Shown here: in pieces, positions 26,049-38,705 of the stretch
Layout of the letters: every line of letters starts with the position of its first letter
How positions within the stretch are numbered: the stretch's first letter is position 1
From: Epiperipatus broadwayi
Taxonomy: Eukaryota; Onychophora; Udeonychophora; Euonychophora; Peripatidae
Reading direction: 5' to 3'
Length of the DNA stretch: 64,000 bases
Assembly (NCBI GenBank): GCA_028023455.1
Contig: JAQFVV010006197.1
Location: 19,405,254 to 19,469,253 of the forward strand
Program-made: the position numbers and the translations under genes
The notes under the pieces: generated by a model
The model's input: only the letters and a program-made list of their open reading frames with translations
Told to the model about the DNA's origin: nothing
Database searches by the model: none

Positions 26049-29000
26049 TATGTTTAAAGAATTAATATAGTATAATGGTCACCCAACATAATAAGCATGT
26101 AAGTAATTATTAAAAATTATTTATTTAAAGTCCTTTTAGATTTAAAATATTATTATTTTGAATATGCATGTAGGAGTGGGCAGGGTCAGATAAGTATATA
26201 AAAATATAGCATAGATAAATAAAACTTGTAACATTTATTAAAATGAATTTTAATAAATAAATTAAATCCATGTAAGATGGCTTAAAATAAAATAAAAATA
26301 AGAGACTGAAATAATTATATTTCAATTTTTATTTGAAAAAAGAAAATTAATTTGATCAGATTTGCTGGTAGCAAATGAATCTGTGCACAGTAATCAAAAG
26401 ATAAGAAATCTTCAATTTATTACCATCTTTTAATTACTGATAGATTGTATACTTGTAATTAAAAAAAAGAAAAATGTAAAAAATTTTGATAAGAGAGAAA
26501 ATATAAAGAGGACATTTTTGGGAGAATTAGTATTCATTCATTCATTGTTTTAATTTGATCTGGACTGGAGAGTTTGGCAGTAAAAACTTTTTACTTTTTG
26601 TGAACTTTTAACATGGATACAATTTTTTTTTAATAGTTACTGTAGTTTATGAATCAAAAAATTATCTTTGTCAGAAATATAGAACCTAAGGATCATTTGT
26701 AGCTATGGCCAGAGAATCTGTATTGCTAAGCACTAAAGTGTATTAACTCACCATAAATTATGTAATTTCTTCTGAAGATTCCTGAACATGAACATCAATG
26801 CCTTACCAAGGATAAATTTTAAATGCCTATGGAAAATGTATGCCTTGATTGATTTTTTTTTGCCTTGAAAATGGAACATTAAAAAAAAACAGTTGACAGA
26901 GAAAATATCATGATTTTCATGTAAAATACCATGGTAGAACTATTCTTTTTAAACTTTTTTTTAAAAAAAAAACTATATTGGAAAGGCCTTAATTCTTTCA
27001 GTGTCAAACCCGATCACCAAATTTTTGAATAGACTTTAGCAATGAAAATTTTTACTATGACATCATGTTTAATTTTTTTATGTGTGCAATTAAATCTTTT
27101 TTACATATATTAAAAAATGTATTTATAGGGTATATTATAAAAATTTAAGCCTTCTAATAATTAAAATTCTAAAAGATTATTCATATTTTAAAATTGTGAA
27201 AATCGGTATCTACAAAAGTCTTACCAATAGCAAAAGCAAACACCATTATTGGTTTCATGATATCTAGTAAAAAAAGTTAAAAGAATGAAATATTAAATAT
27301 TAGAATTTTATGTTATTAAAAATGATATATTTAGAATTAGTTATCATCAAAGAAACAAAAAAATTCTAAAAGTTAAAATATTATTAATTGTTATTAAAAT
27401 ATTTCACTTACAGATTTTACAAAAATTTCTTTTTAACCTCTAATGACCTTTCAATGGTAATTTCTGGTTTTTGCAACATATGATCATATATTTTCTAAGA
27501 TCTGTCCTTTTAAAAATAAAATGTTTTCAAAGACAAACTCCCCTAGTGACATAGTTTTTAGTTTAATAATACATCTTTTACAAAAATATTGCATCATAAT
27601 CATAAACAATTATCGAAAATCACATTATATGTGGCATTTAGTTGCAAGGAAAATGAATGTAAAGCATCAGCAAACCACAAATCACCACCTCCTTCATAGC
27701 TTTGTTAGAACAATAGAATGTGCTGTCAATCACAGTTAGATGTCCATAAAGGTCAGTATACTGTTGACATCTCAAGGAATTTGTTAAAATTAATACCCTA
27801 AAAATGAAAAGCTTCTTAGAAAGAATTGCTGCAGTCTTTCACACACCATAATTTAACATATACGATGCTTTAAAACAACATAGAAAAGTAGCAATTGTAG
27901 CACCAGGGTGTGCTTAAAATTGTCACATAGAATAGCACTATCATAGCTTACTTTTGTGAAACAGTTAAGTCAGTACAATCTGATTTCTTTGTTAACATTC
28001 ATTTTATATGTATTAGTTGCTTAGTGATTGTTATCCATTTATTTTTTATATGCTTTGCTGTATGACTTTTTTAAAAAAATAGTTTTAATTTTGTGTGTAT
28101 GCACATGTATATATGTGAATCAATTTTAATTGTGAAATAAATTGTTAGTTTTAATTCGAGTTATCGTGGTTTTTTTTAAAATTTATTTAGCTACTTTCAT
28201 TTTCAAATGGTCATTTTAGCACTTATCAATTAAGAAAAAAAAAAAATTTAATTAAAGAAACTGTTTTAAGTAAAGAAACTATTTAACTATTGAGCAAAAG
28301 GGATTTTGTAAATTAAAGGAGCCTGGTTTTTGAAATTGATTCATTTAGCATGGTGCCCTGATAGACAAATAAAATGCATTATTTTTTATTTAAAGTAAAT
28401 TATTGTTGAGTGAAAAAAAATACTAGTGTTATTTTTGGGGAGATAATTGGGAATTACAATCTGTTTTAGGTTCAATCATCTCTATTATTATTTACTTTAG
28501 ATATGTCCCTTAAATGTTACCAGTATAATAAAATGGCTTCCCAAAGTGTAGTTGGTTCAATACATTTTTACCTGAGTTACAACAGTAAAATAATTTTCGA
28601 TGGACAGATTGTAAAAAAGTTCTACTTAAATTGCAAAACTCATATTTTTAGAAATCATTATTCAGTTAGTAATCAATTCCAGATATCTTCAGCTAATGAC
28701 ATAGCTATTTTACCATTAGGTTGAATTAAAAAATCAAGTAATTTCTACAATACATTCACATTCTTTAAGAATATGTGTTGTTCTGTTAAAATTTCATTTT
28801 ACACATGCTACCATAAACAAAAATGATGCAAAATAATGTTGCATACTTTTTTATATCACTTTTTGGGTGTGTGTGTGGTTGTTCACAGATATTTTCATCA
28901 ATTGTATTTGCACTCATCAATAATTGTGATACTCCTCAAAAATAGGCTATCTTTTAATTTATTAATTTTTAATGCTGTTGTGACAACGTGAACAAGATTA

Positions 29001-29961
29001 TGCAAAGTATATGTGTTAGCATTTGAAATCAGTTATAATTAAAATGTAGAATCTGTACTGGTTTAGTAAATCAAGTTTATGCTCAATATTTATTGATTGC
29101 TATTCACATCAGTAACCGATATCTCATTCAGCCTACTCCTGGATCATTTCTATAAGAATAAATAACTAATAAATAAAAAATGATAGGGCCAAGCATAATT
29201 CTAAACTATTATCTGACTACACCAAAAGACACATTTGATGGTTAATAATTATATATATTGTTGATTCAAAGGTCTTGCTGCTGTCATATTAAGATAAAAT
29301 GTCATATGATAGTTTACTTAAATATACATTTATTGATTGCCCTATTTTTTCTTTTTGCATTAAAATAAATTTTTTTGGAAGGTTCTATTACTTATAAATA
29401 TTAATAATGACCTAAAAAATATAGTCATTGACTCTTTATCTGCATTTAGTTAATTGTTTAATATTCCTTCCAATTTTTTTTTAAATTACTATAATTCTAA
29501 AATTAAAATATTGATTTTAAACAAATAATTTTCAATCATGCTAAAATAAAATTTTAATTACTAAAAATTTGAAAAATACTTTTTCATTCTTTATAAATAT
29601 TACTGTAAATAAAAAATGATATATAAAAGAATAGTTTCTCTCTTACACATATCAGTAATAACAATATCAATTTCTATGTATTAATGGTGAAAATATAATT
29701 ATTATTTTTTACTTAACTATTTATAATAAAGTTTTTAAATTATAGCTTTCCCCTCCATAGATCCATGTTTTCAATTTTCAGTTTCATGTGACAGTATTTC
29801 AAAAAACTAGTTAAATATAAAAATAGGAAATTAAGAAAAACAAAAACTTTTTATAAGTTTGATTTTTTTAGTCAACCTTGAAACTTCTGTCAGCTGTGAA
29901 TGCAGAATATCATAAACAAATAGTAATCATTATATTTATAAAGCTCCTACTGTTATTTAAA
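26049..29961. other. AT-rich spacer
   Basis: No gene recognised. A T9-A10 switch lies near 26953-26972. Plus frames at 27521-27739 and 28503-28724 (72-73 codons) match nothing I know and lie in ordinary AT-rich sequence. Confidence 0.5.
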
Positions 29962-30096
29962 GTAATATTTATTAAGGCTATAATCTTAAAACTATGCATC
30001 TGAAAAAACGACTTAGGGATCTCTGCAAATCTTTAACACAAGATTTATTTACAAGACAAGAGCATAGTTTAAGGTTATAGCCTTAATAAATATTAC
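29962..30096. repeat. Long-stem hairpin, 35-36 base arms
   Basis: The arm at 29962-29997 beginning GTAATATTTATTAAGGCTAT and the arm at 30062-30096 are reverse complements with one substitution and one single-base gap, around a 64-base loop. It looks like a small hairpin miniature element. No clear target duplication was found. Confidence 0.75.
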
Positions 30097-31510
30097 ATAA
30101 ACTAATAGCTATGTGATTTTCTTTCCACTAAAGTAGTTTGAATTTTTTAATTGAATATCACCTATCTTTTCTATTTCATCAGTAATTTTCATCCCAATAA
30201 GCAAAAAAATTAAAATTATTCTTTTTTTATTATTACATAAAATGTAAATGTCAGTCCTTAAAAAAAGTTAGCCTATTTACATGACCCATTTACAAAAAAG
30301 AAACAATCCTTTCATTTATTAATAAATTATATATGTATATTAAAAAAAAAATACAACATTAATTTTATAAATAACAAAACTACTACTTATTATTTATATA
30401 TTTTTTTGTTAATTATTTTTGTTAAGGTCTTAAAGGTTATAATTTTTAATAAAATTATCATATGTGTGTGTGTATATATAACTGTATATACATGTTGAAA
30501 ATGTTAACTCTATATATAGAGGTATATATGTCTGGCTACTGTTCATAAATTTTGGTATCTTTGTTCAAGGCTTGAATCAAATGTTATGATTATAGAGAAA
30601 CCACTATATACTTTTACTAAAATAAGCTACAATTAATGAGATTTTAAATTGTGTAATATTAATTGATCATTATTATTTTCAACCATCATGATCCATTGCA
30701 GGATAGTCTTTCTAGGTTTAATTCAGTTTTTGTGATTCATAGTCTCAAACTTTTAATAAATATAAATGTAAATGCAGATCAGTTTTACTAATCAAAGTCA
30801 TGCTTATCAAAAACAACAGTTAAAGTCTACATATTATCAAATATTTCATATTGTAATTCTTGATTTTTTTTAAAAATACTTTAAATGGCAACACCAGGAA
30901 GAACGAAAAAGACTTCTGTGTATTAAAACAAAAAATTGATAAATTTACTGAGATTAGCATTTTATATCTATAAGAATATGTATGACAACATGAAGAAAGA
31001 AATAATTTTTCAAATAGTTTGTTCTCTAATAGCATTGTATACTGTTATGAATATGCAATGTGCTTTGTCATCAGTCCCCCCCCCCCCAATTTTCTCACAA
31101 TAAGTGATTTTTCTTTAGTTATTATTACCACATAATTTTACTCTCATAATCATCTTCATAAATCTTGCTTCAGTTACAATGTACATTTTATACAAAGCCC
31201 AATATAATTGTTATTGCATTTCAGATACTTATTCTTCTAATGAGTATGTTATTAAAATTCATAAATTTACATTTATTCTTCTTAGAATGCAATCTAAAAA
31301 TAGTATGGTTATCTTTATTTCAAGTCATCTTGTAAAGCAAACAACCTCTACTGAAGATATTTCAAATGATATTTTTACCAATAAAAATTGGCTTTACCCA
31401 TTTCTTCCAATTGTTCTCATACCTTCTGTATATATATAAGAAATTTCAATTCTTATAATAGCCTTCAAGAATATGCAAATGAGTAGTCTATCAGTGTTTA
31501 AAATAGATGG
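30097..31510. other. AT-rich spacer
   Basis: Holds TG/TA runs near 30464-30482 and a run of twelve C at 31076-31087. The plus frame at 31179-31439 is unrecognised and probably chance. Confidence 0.5.
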
Positions 31511-31518
31511 ATTTAAAT

Positions 31519-31955
31519 CAGTGGTCTTCAACCTTTTCACACCTGCGGACCGGTAAAAATAAGGATAAGGTTTCGCGGACCCGCAGAAGTCTATAGATAA
31601 ATTTCCTTAAAGATGTAAACTGATCAAAACAACAATATTAAATATAAAAATGGAGTTATATATATATGGAGTTTGTATAATAAAAAACTTTTTTTTTTTT
31701 TAGAAAAATAATCAAAAATTTAATTCTACCCCCTCCTTCCTCCCCCCCCCCCCATAAATATCTGTGATAACTAGAAAACTAAATTAATTTATGTATGATT
31801 GATTAGATTTTGTTTTCGTTCTGTTTCTTTTTTTTTTAATTGGGTAAAAATGAGATGAAAAAATAAATAAAAATTGTTTATATTAATTAAAAGTTTAAAC
31901 TCTTATTCTACCAAGGCCCGGCACCGGTCCACGGACCAAGGGTTGAAGACCACTG
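31519..31955. mobile_element. hAT-type miniature element (437 bp)
   Basis: Starts CAGTGGTCTTCAACC and ends GGTTGAAGACCACTG, a perfect 15-bp terminal inverted repeat, followed inward by subterminal CACACCTGCGGACCGG and CCGGCACCGGTCCACGGACC. Flanks are ATTTAAAT (31511-31518) and ATTTAAAC (31956-31963), an 8-bp target duplication with one change, as expected for hAT transposons. The interior is AT-rich with T11 and C12 runs and no reading frame, so it is non-autonomous. Confidence 0.93.
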
Positions 31956-32329
31956 ATTTAAACAACATACTTTTCCTTTATAATGCCAAGCTTAAAAAGG
32001 CATTCCATTCAGAAAGATTCTACACAATTTATGTTTTGATTGATTATAGAATGGTTCACCCTCATCTACTGATTTGCAGGTGTCATATCATTTTCATCTA
32101 ATCAATATAATCCAAGTCTAATCACTTTTGTAATTTCCATTCCTATAATTGAAAATTATCCTATTTGAACATAGAAGTTAACGAAATTTTATGAACTGAT
32201 ATAGTTGATATCTTGAACAGAATATTATAAGTTTAATTAACCATAATGATAGCAGACAAAAGATCTATCCCTCAGACATATCAATGGCAATTTATTCCAG
32301 GTTAGAACAAAACCAGAAGTGCTCTTTAT

Positions 32330-33900
32330 GGTCAATATTAGTCTAGTGGAGAGCGAACAGTGCTAACAAACTTAATAAATCACAATGATGCTGGGAAGAA
32401 CAAATGGACAGAGATCATGGAAAAACAAAACTTTACAAGCTCTAGTCAAAAAGCCTGGTCATTTTTAATGAATGTAAAAACAATTTTTAAAAAACTACTA
32501 TTATCACTGTTAATGAGATTGTCAATCTTATATATCTTTTTTCAAAACTCAAGATGGATTGAATAAGAACAATCTTCAGTAGAAAAAGTAAAGCTTCTCT
32601 TTCATAGTGTTCTTTTAATATCAATCTAATAAAACTAGAAGACATTGGTAAATTTGTACTTAGGTGTCTTAAATCAGAAAAGATCTTGAAGCAGATAGCA
32701 TATTTCCAGACTTTAAAAAAAATTTAGGACCCAAAGTAAAAGAATGGTTGCCAAAACTATTTAACAACATTATTCATACAGAAAAATATTCCAAATATTT
32801 GGCATAAAAGCAAGACTATTATCATATTAAAACAACATAAATCCCAATAATGATCCAAAAAATTATCACTCAGTATCATTATTATATGCTTTCTACATAT
32901 TTTGTTGAATCATATTAATAAGAAATTTTCCAATAGTTGAAAGCTATCTAACCTACAAAAACTGACTAGATTTAGTCTAGAAAGAAGTTTCTGTGCACAA
33001 GTTTTATCTTTAATAATCCATATTAAATAAAGATTTTCAAAATAAATTTTTAAAAATAAAATATTATCTTTAATATTTTAATGATTGTTTTTGAAAAAAT
33101 GATTTCTAAAATTCTTAAATACTGAAATAACATCTTCCATTAAAATAATTGAAGTAACACTAAATGATAGACATAGTAGATATACAATTTTACAGAAAGG
33201 TCTATTATAAGCTTCAGTTTTCTCACCCACATTATTTAATACACTTACCAGTAATTTTCCAAAATACAGAAAAAATCTATTTATATTGATATTACTTTGA
33301 TGCCACAAGAGAAATCCTTTGAAAATCTTTTCAAAGATTGATATTTCTAATGCAGCAAAAATAGTATGCTCATTTTGTCACCTAAATAGCAGGAAACAAC
33401 TTGTAATATGAACATAATCTTTTGTAGCAATAGATTGAAACACAATCATATCTCAAACTATTTGGAATTAACCATGAATCATAGCCTAATTTATTCACTC
33501 ATTTATCTGAGATTTGCCCTGCACAGTTTGGGACAGTTGGTAGAGTATCAAAGTTGGAATTGGGAGGTTCCAGGATTGGTTTTGGCACTCACAGGTCTGG
33601 CACTCAAACTTCTTATGAACTCCTGAGCAATAAAGCCATATGCCTATATTATCTAAGTTTTGATCAAAATAATTATTCTAAATACAACTGGTTAACATTA
33701 CTTGCAGTTGTGATGCAAACACTTTATGAAAAACTTCCTTAGCACTAGCATATCCTATGCAGGAATATTGTGCCCCATTTGGAGAAAAAGTTCTCACAAT
33801 AAACTTATGCACCCTGTGTTAAATAGTATTAAAAGAAATATTACTGTTACACTCAAGTCTTTCTCAAGATTATTAAAAATGAGTGTCTTAATGACTTTGC
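32330..33900 (+). pseudogene. Decayed LINE reverse-transcriptase relic, interrupted by a SINE
   Basis: Joining short pieces in several frames gives the order of a non-LTR retrotransposon ORF2. At 32360-32480 lies HNDAGKNKWTEIMEKQNFTS, then a finger-region piece around 32800-32880 with an NDPKNYHSVSLL-like string (compare the common NYRPISLL). A LSNLQKLTRFSLERSF-like stretch at 32945-32990 precedes it into the palm. VTLNDRHSRYTILQKGL at 33155-33205 and SPTLFNTLTS at 33223-33250 resemble the part before the catalytic DD box, and CSNRLKHNHISNYLELTM at 33415-33470 the thumb side. After the SINE at about 33515-33650, GILCPIWRKSSHNKLMH (33752-33802) continues the carboxy part (AEYCAPVW-like). Numerous stops and frameshifts make it dead. 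A jockey or CR1-like clade is my guess. Confidence 0.72.
33515..33650 (+). repeat. tRNA-derived SINE inserted in the LINE relic
   Basis: A tRNA-like head begins GCCCTGCACAGTTTGGGACA, with A-box-like GACAGTTGGTAGAGTATCA and B-box-like GGTTCCAGGATT near 33565. A body follows with GGCACTCA-AAACTTCTTATGAACTCC and GAGCAATAAA. The same order is seen at 62119-62235 (GCAGTGGTAGAATGTCA, TCAGCACT, TTATAAACTCCAGAGCAA) and, truncated, at 63325-63390. LINE-derived protein sequence resumes after it, so it is a nested, later insertion. Exact borders and target duplication were not resolved. Confidence 0.7.
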
Positions 33901-36844
33901 TTTGAGAAAATTAAGCTAAATTGATTTAATTCTTTTGTATATTTACAACAAATTAATTTTTTTCTCACATGCTGTTATTATCTGAATTGATGGTTTATAT
34001 ATTTAATTGTTGTTAAAAGAGGTTCTTTTTTGTTAACAGAAAAAATTCTGCTTTGGACACTAACACTTTTGAGATAATTCTTGCATTCTCTTATTTGAAT
34101 TATTCATTACATGATTTTAAATTTATTACAGCTATTTAGTGCCATAATCTTAATTAGAATTTATATTTTAATATATATATATGTTGATCAATATTACTAT
34201 TCATAAAGACATCAAAAAGATTAATAATCCCCTATATGCATTTATCAATTGGTCCATATCATGTTTGAAGCTAAAATAATAGTCATGTATGAATGAAATT
34301 TATACGATATGTTGATCTGTAATTGAATTTAAAATCTATATCTGAGCTAATATCAATTTAATAATCTCTAGTCTAATAACTGGTATATATACTCTGAAGG
34401 TGATATTATTAAATTAGTGTAATAATTGTACATGTGTAGATAAAGACACAATACATGTTTTTACTAGCACATAAACAAATAATAACGTTTTTAATAAATT
34501 AAACTTTGATATTTACACTTTATTCTTATTTAATTTTTTTGAAGTTAAATGTTTTGAATTTTAAGAAATTGTCTATTTAAACGCATTTCCTTATTTTTTA
34601 TAAAATCTTTGCAAGCTCTTCAATTAATAAATTTAAAATTTAAAAATACATGCAAATAACTCTTATTTAGTTAAAATATCTGAGTACTTTTTCCAATTAT
34701 TAAAAATTTCTAGATTTCTACACACACCAGCCTCGATTGCGCTTTATTTAGTTTATTATTGAATTTCCTTTAAAATTTAAAACACAGTCCTCTAAGTATT
34801 TGCCTGCAATGAAACATTTTTCCATCTGCAAGACAAGAGGAAAGTTTATGAAAGCTCTTTGAAAAGTATTAGAAATTTTGAGCAGATGGAACAGATTATG
34901 GCATTGACTAAAAAATAAAAACAAAGTTTACATAAAATTTTGTTACAATATACGAAAAAACTATAACTAGCCAGAAAACGATAGGGAGAAAAAACAATTA
35001 AGCCTACTATTTATCAAAGCCACTTTAATTAAATATACACACAACATAAATAAAAACAATGCTCCACTCAGACAATTTCAGCTAAGTATTTGCTTATAAA
35101 AAATGATATATATAATGAATTATTTGCATCAGAATGAGAAAGCGTTCTTTATAAACAAACAATATAGATTAATTTTAAAAAAATACATATAATTACAAAA
35201 TTCTGTAATATACAATATATAGAACAGATTAATATATTTAGAAATTTTGAATAGTGTTTTATAAAAGAATATATATATATAAAGAATAAAATATGCAAAG
35301 ACTAAATAAGTTTTTTGTATTAAAGTATTTTGTGTCCAATGAAATTAGAGTTATTGTCAAATGTTTTGTTTGGTATAAATACTTTATATGGGCAAAAATG
35401 TAAACAACTAATAATGAGAGGAGAAAATATTGGAAACTTTAGAGAAATGGAAAAATGGAAATGTTATAAATGTCGAAGCATTGAGAAAATAATGGAAAAA
35501 GATTATACATTAAGGAAATTAGGATATATTTTCATCATTGGAAAAGTATCAAGAATAAAAGGAAGATGAAGTTGAAATCAAAAAAAGTTGACTGATGATA
35601 TTAAAAAAGATAAAATTTAAATATTTAAAAAGTAGATCAAAAAACATAAACATGGTAAACTGAATTAATATAGATGACCTATCTTTTGGTTGATATTACA
35701 TTAATTAAAGTTAAACTGCTGTTGTAATATTATATAAAGTTTCCCAAAATATGATCTGTGGACTGCATGTAATGGAGACTTATGCAGCCTGCTTAGAGGT
35801 TGTTTTCTACAGTGAAAAGGTAAAATAATTTGAATACAATGCACTATTATCTGATGTTTTTACATCACCGTATGTATATCCATGTACTTTCCAAATATAA
35901 GATGTATCAAAAAAGAAGTATTGTATTCTTTTGATCCAATGTGAATGCTGTAAACCTGAATGTGCACATGATTAGTGCACAATTAGTTCTGTTCAACTTT
36001 TCAGGTTGAGTTATTGTAGTTCAAATAAGCATTGTGTTTTACTTTCATGTTATGTTTAATAATCTGTTTTTAGAAAACTTACTGTGATTGATAGGTATAA
36101 ATTGATATGAGTAGTTTAGTAAAAGAAAGTAAACTATCACAAAGCTCTCACTAAAATGACATATAAACAAATATTGTATCTTGTCTATTGTTTCAATAAA
36201 AACTAAGAAAAGTTATAGTGTTTATAAAAGGCTTTATTGAAATGGGCAGCCAATAAATATTTTTGAAATACCTGCTAAATCTGATTAATCATAAGACTCT
36301 CCAATAATTTAATATACTGTATTTATTAATTTGCATATGACCCTTGGATTATTTAAGATTGATAGACCTGATGTAGAATATTATATTGTAGTTTGTAAGA
36401 ACCCAACTACTCTATTTTTTTTGTTTCAATGTAAATCTATAAGTAGCACGATGCGATTTTAAAAATAATTACTTAATCAATCATCAGTGATATTTGTCTA
36501 CAAGTTTGTGATGATGGTATTGTTGTTATGATTATATGAACTATTTCCATCATCTAATATTAATTGTTAAATGATTTTAGAAAAATGAAGTTTAATCTTG
36601 TGTTAAGATTTGTAGAGGTCCCTACTGTTGCATCTAGGTGCATAGTCTTAAAGAAACTTATATATTACTTAAATTTTTAATATAATGACTTTTAGTAATA
36701 GTGCACAAATTAGTCCATAAATCAACATTTCAAATGACATTATTCTCTTTTCTTCAGGTGTTACTAGCCTGAACAGTGGCAGTATTAGTAAGAAATTCGA
36801 ATTAGGATAAGAAATGAAAATATTAAATTTAAGACAATGCTTTA
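33901..36844. other. AT-rich spacer with possible faint repeat relics
   Basis: The plus frame at 35330-35569 (79 codons, charged, lysine-rich) could be a piece of a LINE carboxy end, but I cannot place it. Around 35742-35815 the phrase TTCCCAAAATATGATCTGTGGACTG recalls the ends of hAT elements in split form, without a matching partner end. No gene is supported. Confidence 0.4.
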
Positions 36845-36847
36845 ACT

Positions 36848-36940
36848 AAATGGGCTAGAATAGACTAATTGATTAGAGTTATTGTCTTACAAACTCAATA
36901 TTTACTGATCTAAAGGTTCAGGTTCAATTTCTTGGCTAGT
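36848..36940 (+). repeat. tRNA-like SINE head, probable
   Basis: ACTAATTGATTAGAGTTATT resembles a tRNA A box and D arm, GTCTTACAAACTCAAT an anticodon arm, and GGTTCAGGTTCAATTTC a B box about 50 bases downstream, with extra bases before it. It has no second copy in the window, so it could be a tRNA pseudogene instead. Confidence 0.45.
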
Positions 36941-37153
36941 ACTATCACTGGTCAGGATCAGCACAACTAACGAAAAGAAAAAATACTATATGAAACATTG
37001 TACTATATATCAATCTGTGTACTATTACAAATAGTTGAATGTATTCAAAAAGGTTAAACTTTGAATTTTTCTAAAAACATTTTACATTTAATATTACTAT
37101 AATAGTCAAATATCCAATACAATTTATTTGTCCATATTGTTGTCACAAATACA

Positions 37154-37266
37154 TAAATAAATAATCCATCAAAATAAACAACTATTAATAACTATATTAT
37201 AAAAAATATTATAATAATTATTAATAGTTGTTTATTACGATCTTATTTTGACAGATTATTTATTTA
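37154..37266. repeat. AT-rich hairpin with about 50-base arms
   Basis: AAATAAATAATCCATCAAAA through AACAACTATTAATAACTA is mirrored by TTATTAATAGTTGTTTATTA through CTTATTTTGACAGATTATTT, with a few mismatches and a very short loop. Probably a miniature inverted-repeat element. No clear target duplication. Confidence 0.7.
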
Positions 37267-38321
37267 ACATTTAATATTAGATGAGTGAAATAGTTTTACA
37301 AAAAACATTTAATATTAGCCTAGAGAAATAATCTGATGTATGATTATAATCATTAATGGTAGTTTGCCAGTGCTTGTGCCACCTACTAAATACATTTTAT
37401 TATAACATCTCAATATCTAAAACTATAAACAAACTTTAATAAAATTATTAGCAATTTATATATATCACATGACATTAGCCATATAGTATATTTAAGATAT
37501 ACATATATATTAGATATATTTAAACTTTTCTTGCCACCATACATTCTTGAAACACATGTAAAATAAGAACATCTGAAAAAGATGATGTTTCCAAATGCAT
37601 TTCATACTGGACAGTTCTCTTCCATTGGTCCAGATCATAATCACTTGCATGTGTTCTCATTATTTGTTTAGCACTGATAAAAATCAAATTTACTGTAATT
37701 TGAATTATAAGTGTCAAACTTTCTGCACTTACAATTTTGACACCATACAATTTAAATAAATACATTAATGATTACTACTGATCATTCGTTAGATTAAAGA
37801 TCATATATGTGAATTTATCAGCTTGCAGAGAAGCATACTAATTAATAGTATGCAATTACCAGCTTATTAAAAAAAACACAAGAATGTCTCTAATTTTAAA
37901 ATTTATTTGTCAAAAATGTCAAGAAAATACTTGCACTTAAATTAATTGAATAATGTTATTAAGAAGACAAATAGAATGTTTCACAATCCCATTGTTTCCT
38001 TTTACAGGTGGGAATATGTAAGTATTTTCATAATGATGCCAAAGTTATATTGTGAATATATCTTGGAAAATAACATGTATGCTTACATATGCATATATAT
38101 AAGATGGAAATAAATAAATGAGGAATGAAATATTCACACGCAGAAAATAATTATATGAATAAAGATTTTATTTATATAGTAAATAAACACTGATAAATTC
38201 ATTTACTTAATTTTCCCTTAGATAGAAAACAGATTACTTTATAATTCATTGGGGAGACAATCCCTTTTAAAATGTACAAATAAAGCAAAAAGATTTCGTA
38301 TGTAAATGAGATTAATAATAT
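37267..38321. other. AT-rich spacer
   Basis: A short direct repeat (ACATTTAATATTAG) occurs at about 37267 and 37305. The 81-codon minus frame at 37520-37765 is unrecognised and probably chance. Confidence 0.5.
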
Positions 38322-38329
38322 GTATAAGA

Positions 38330-38697
38330 CAGGGGTCCTCAACCTTTTTGCACTTAAGAGCACATTCTATAATACCGGCCAGATGGCGGGCACCATTTAT
38401 TTTTTCAATATAAATTTATAGTTGGATATTGTTAATAATACACATAATGTACAAACAAATATTTATTTCAAAAATAAAATTTTAACATATAATTGTTTAT
38501 ATTTTTACGCTGTAAAAGGATAGTATGCCCTACAATTTGATTACAATAGAATACAATAATTTATAAGAAATTTTAAAAATTAAATTTATTTGTATCAGAT
38601 AAATAATTTTTTATCATGTTCGGATAGCGGCGGCGGGCACATGTAAAATGGTGTGTGGGCGCCATGGTGCCCATGGACATAGGGGTGGGGACCCCTG
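38330..38697. mobile_element. hAT-type miniature element with perfect 8-bp target duplication
   Basis: Begins CAGGGGTCCTCAACC and ends GGGTGGGGACCCCTG; the outer 8 bp (CAGGGGTC/GACCCCTG) are exactly inverted and pairing continues imperfectly. GTATAAGA lies directly outside both ends (38322-38329 and 38698-38705). Subterminal GGCCAGATGGCGGGCACC and GCGGCGGGCACATG are also roughly inverted and GC-rich against an AT-rich core. There is no reading frame. The 368-bp size, end sequence and duplication length are those of non-autonomous hAT elements. Confidence 0.95.
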
Positions 38698-38705
38698 GTA
38701 TAAGA

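Noticed and set aside
35742-35815. hAT element end (TTCCCAAAATATGATCTG phrase)
   Set aside because: No matching inverted end or 8-bp duplication could be found.
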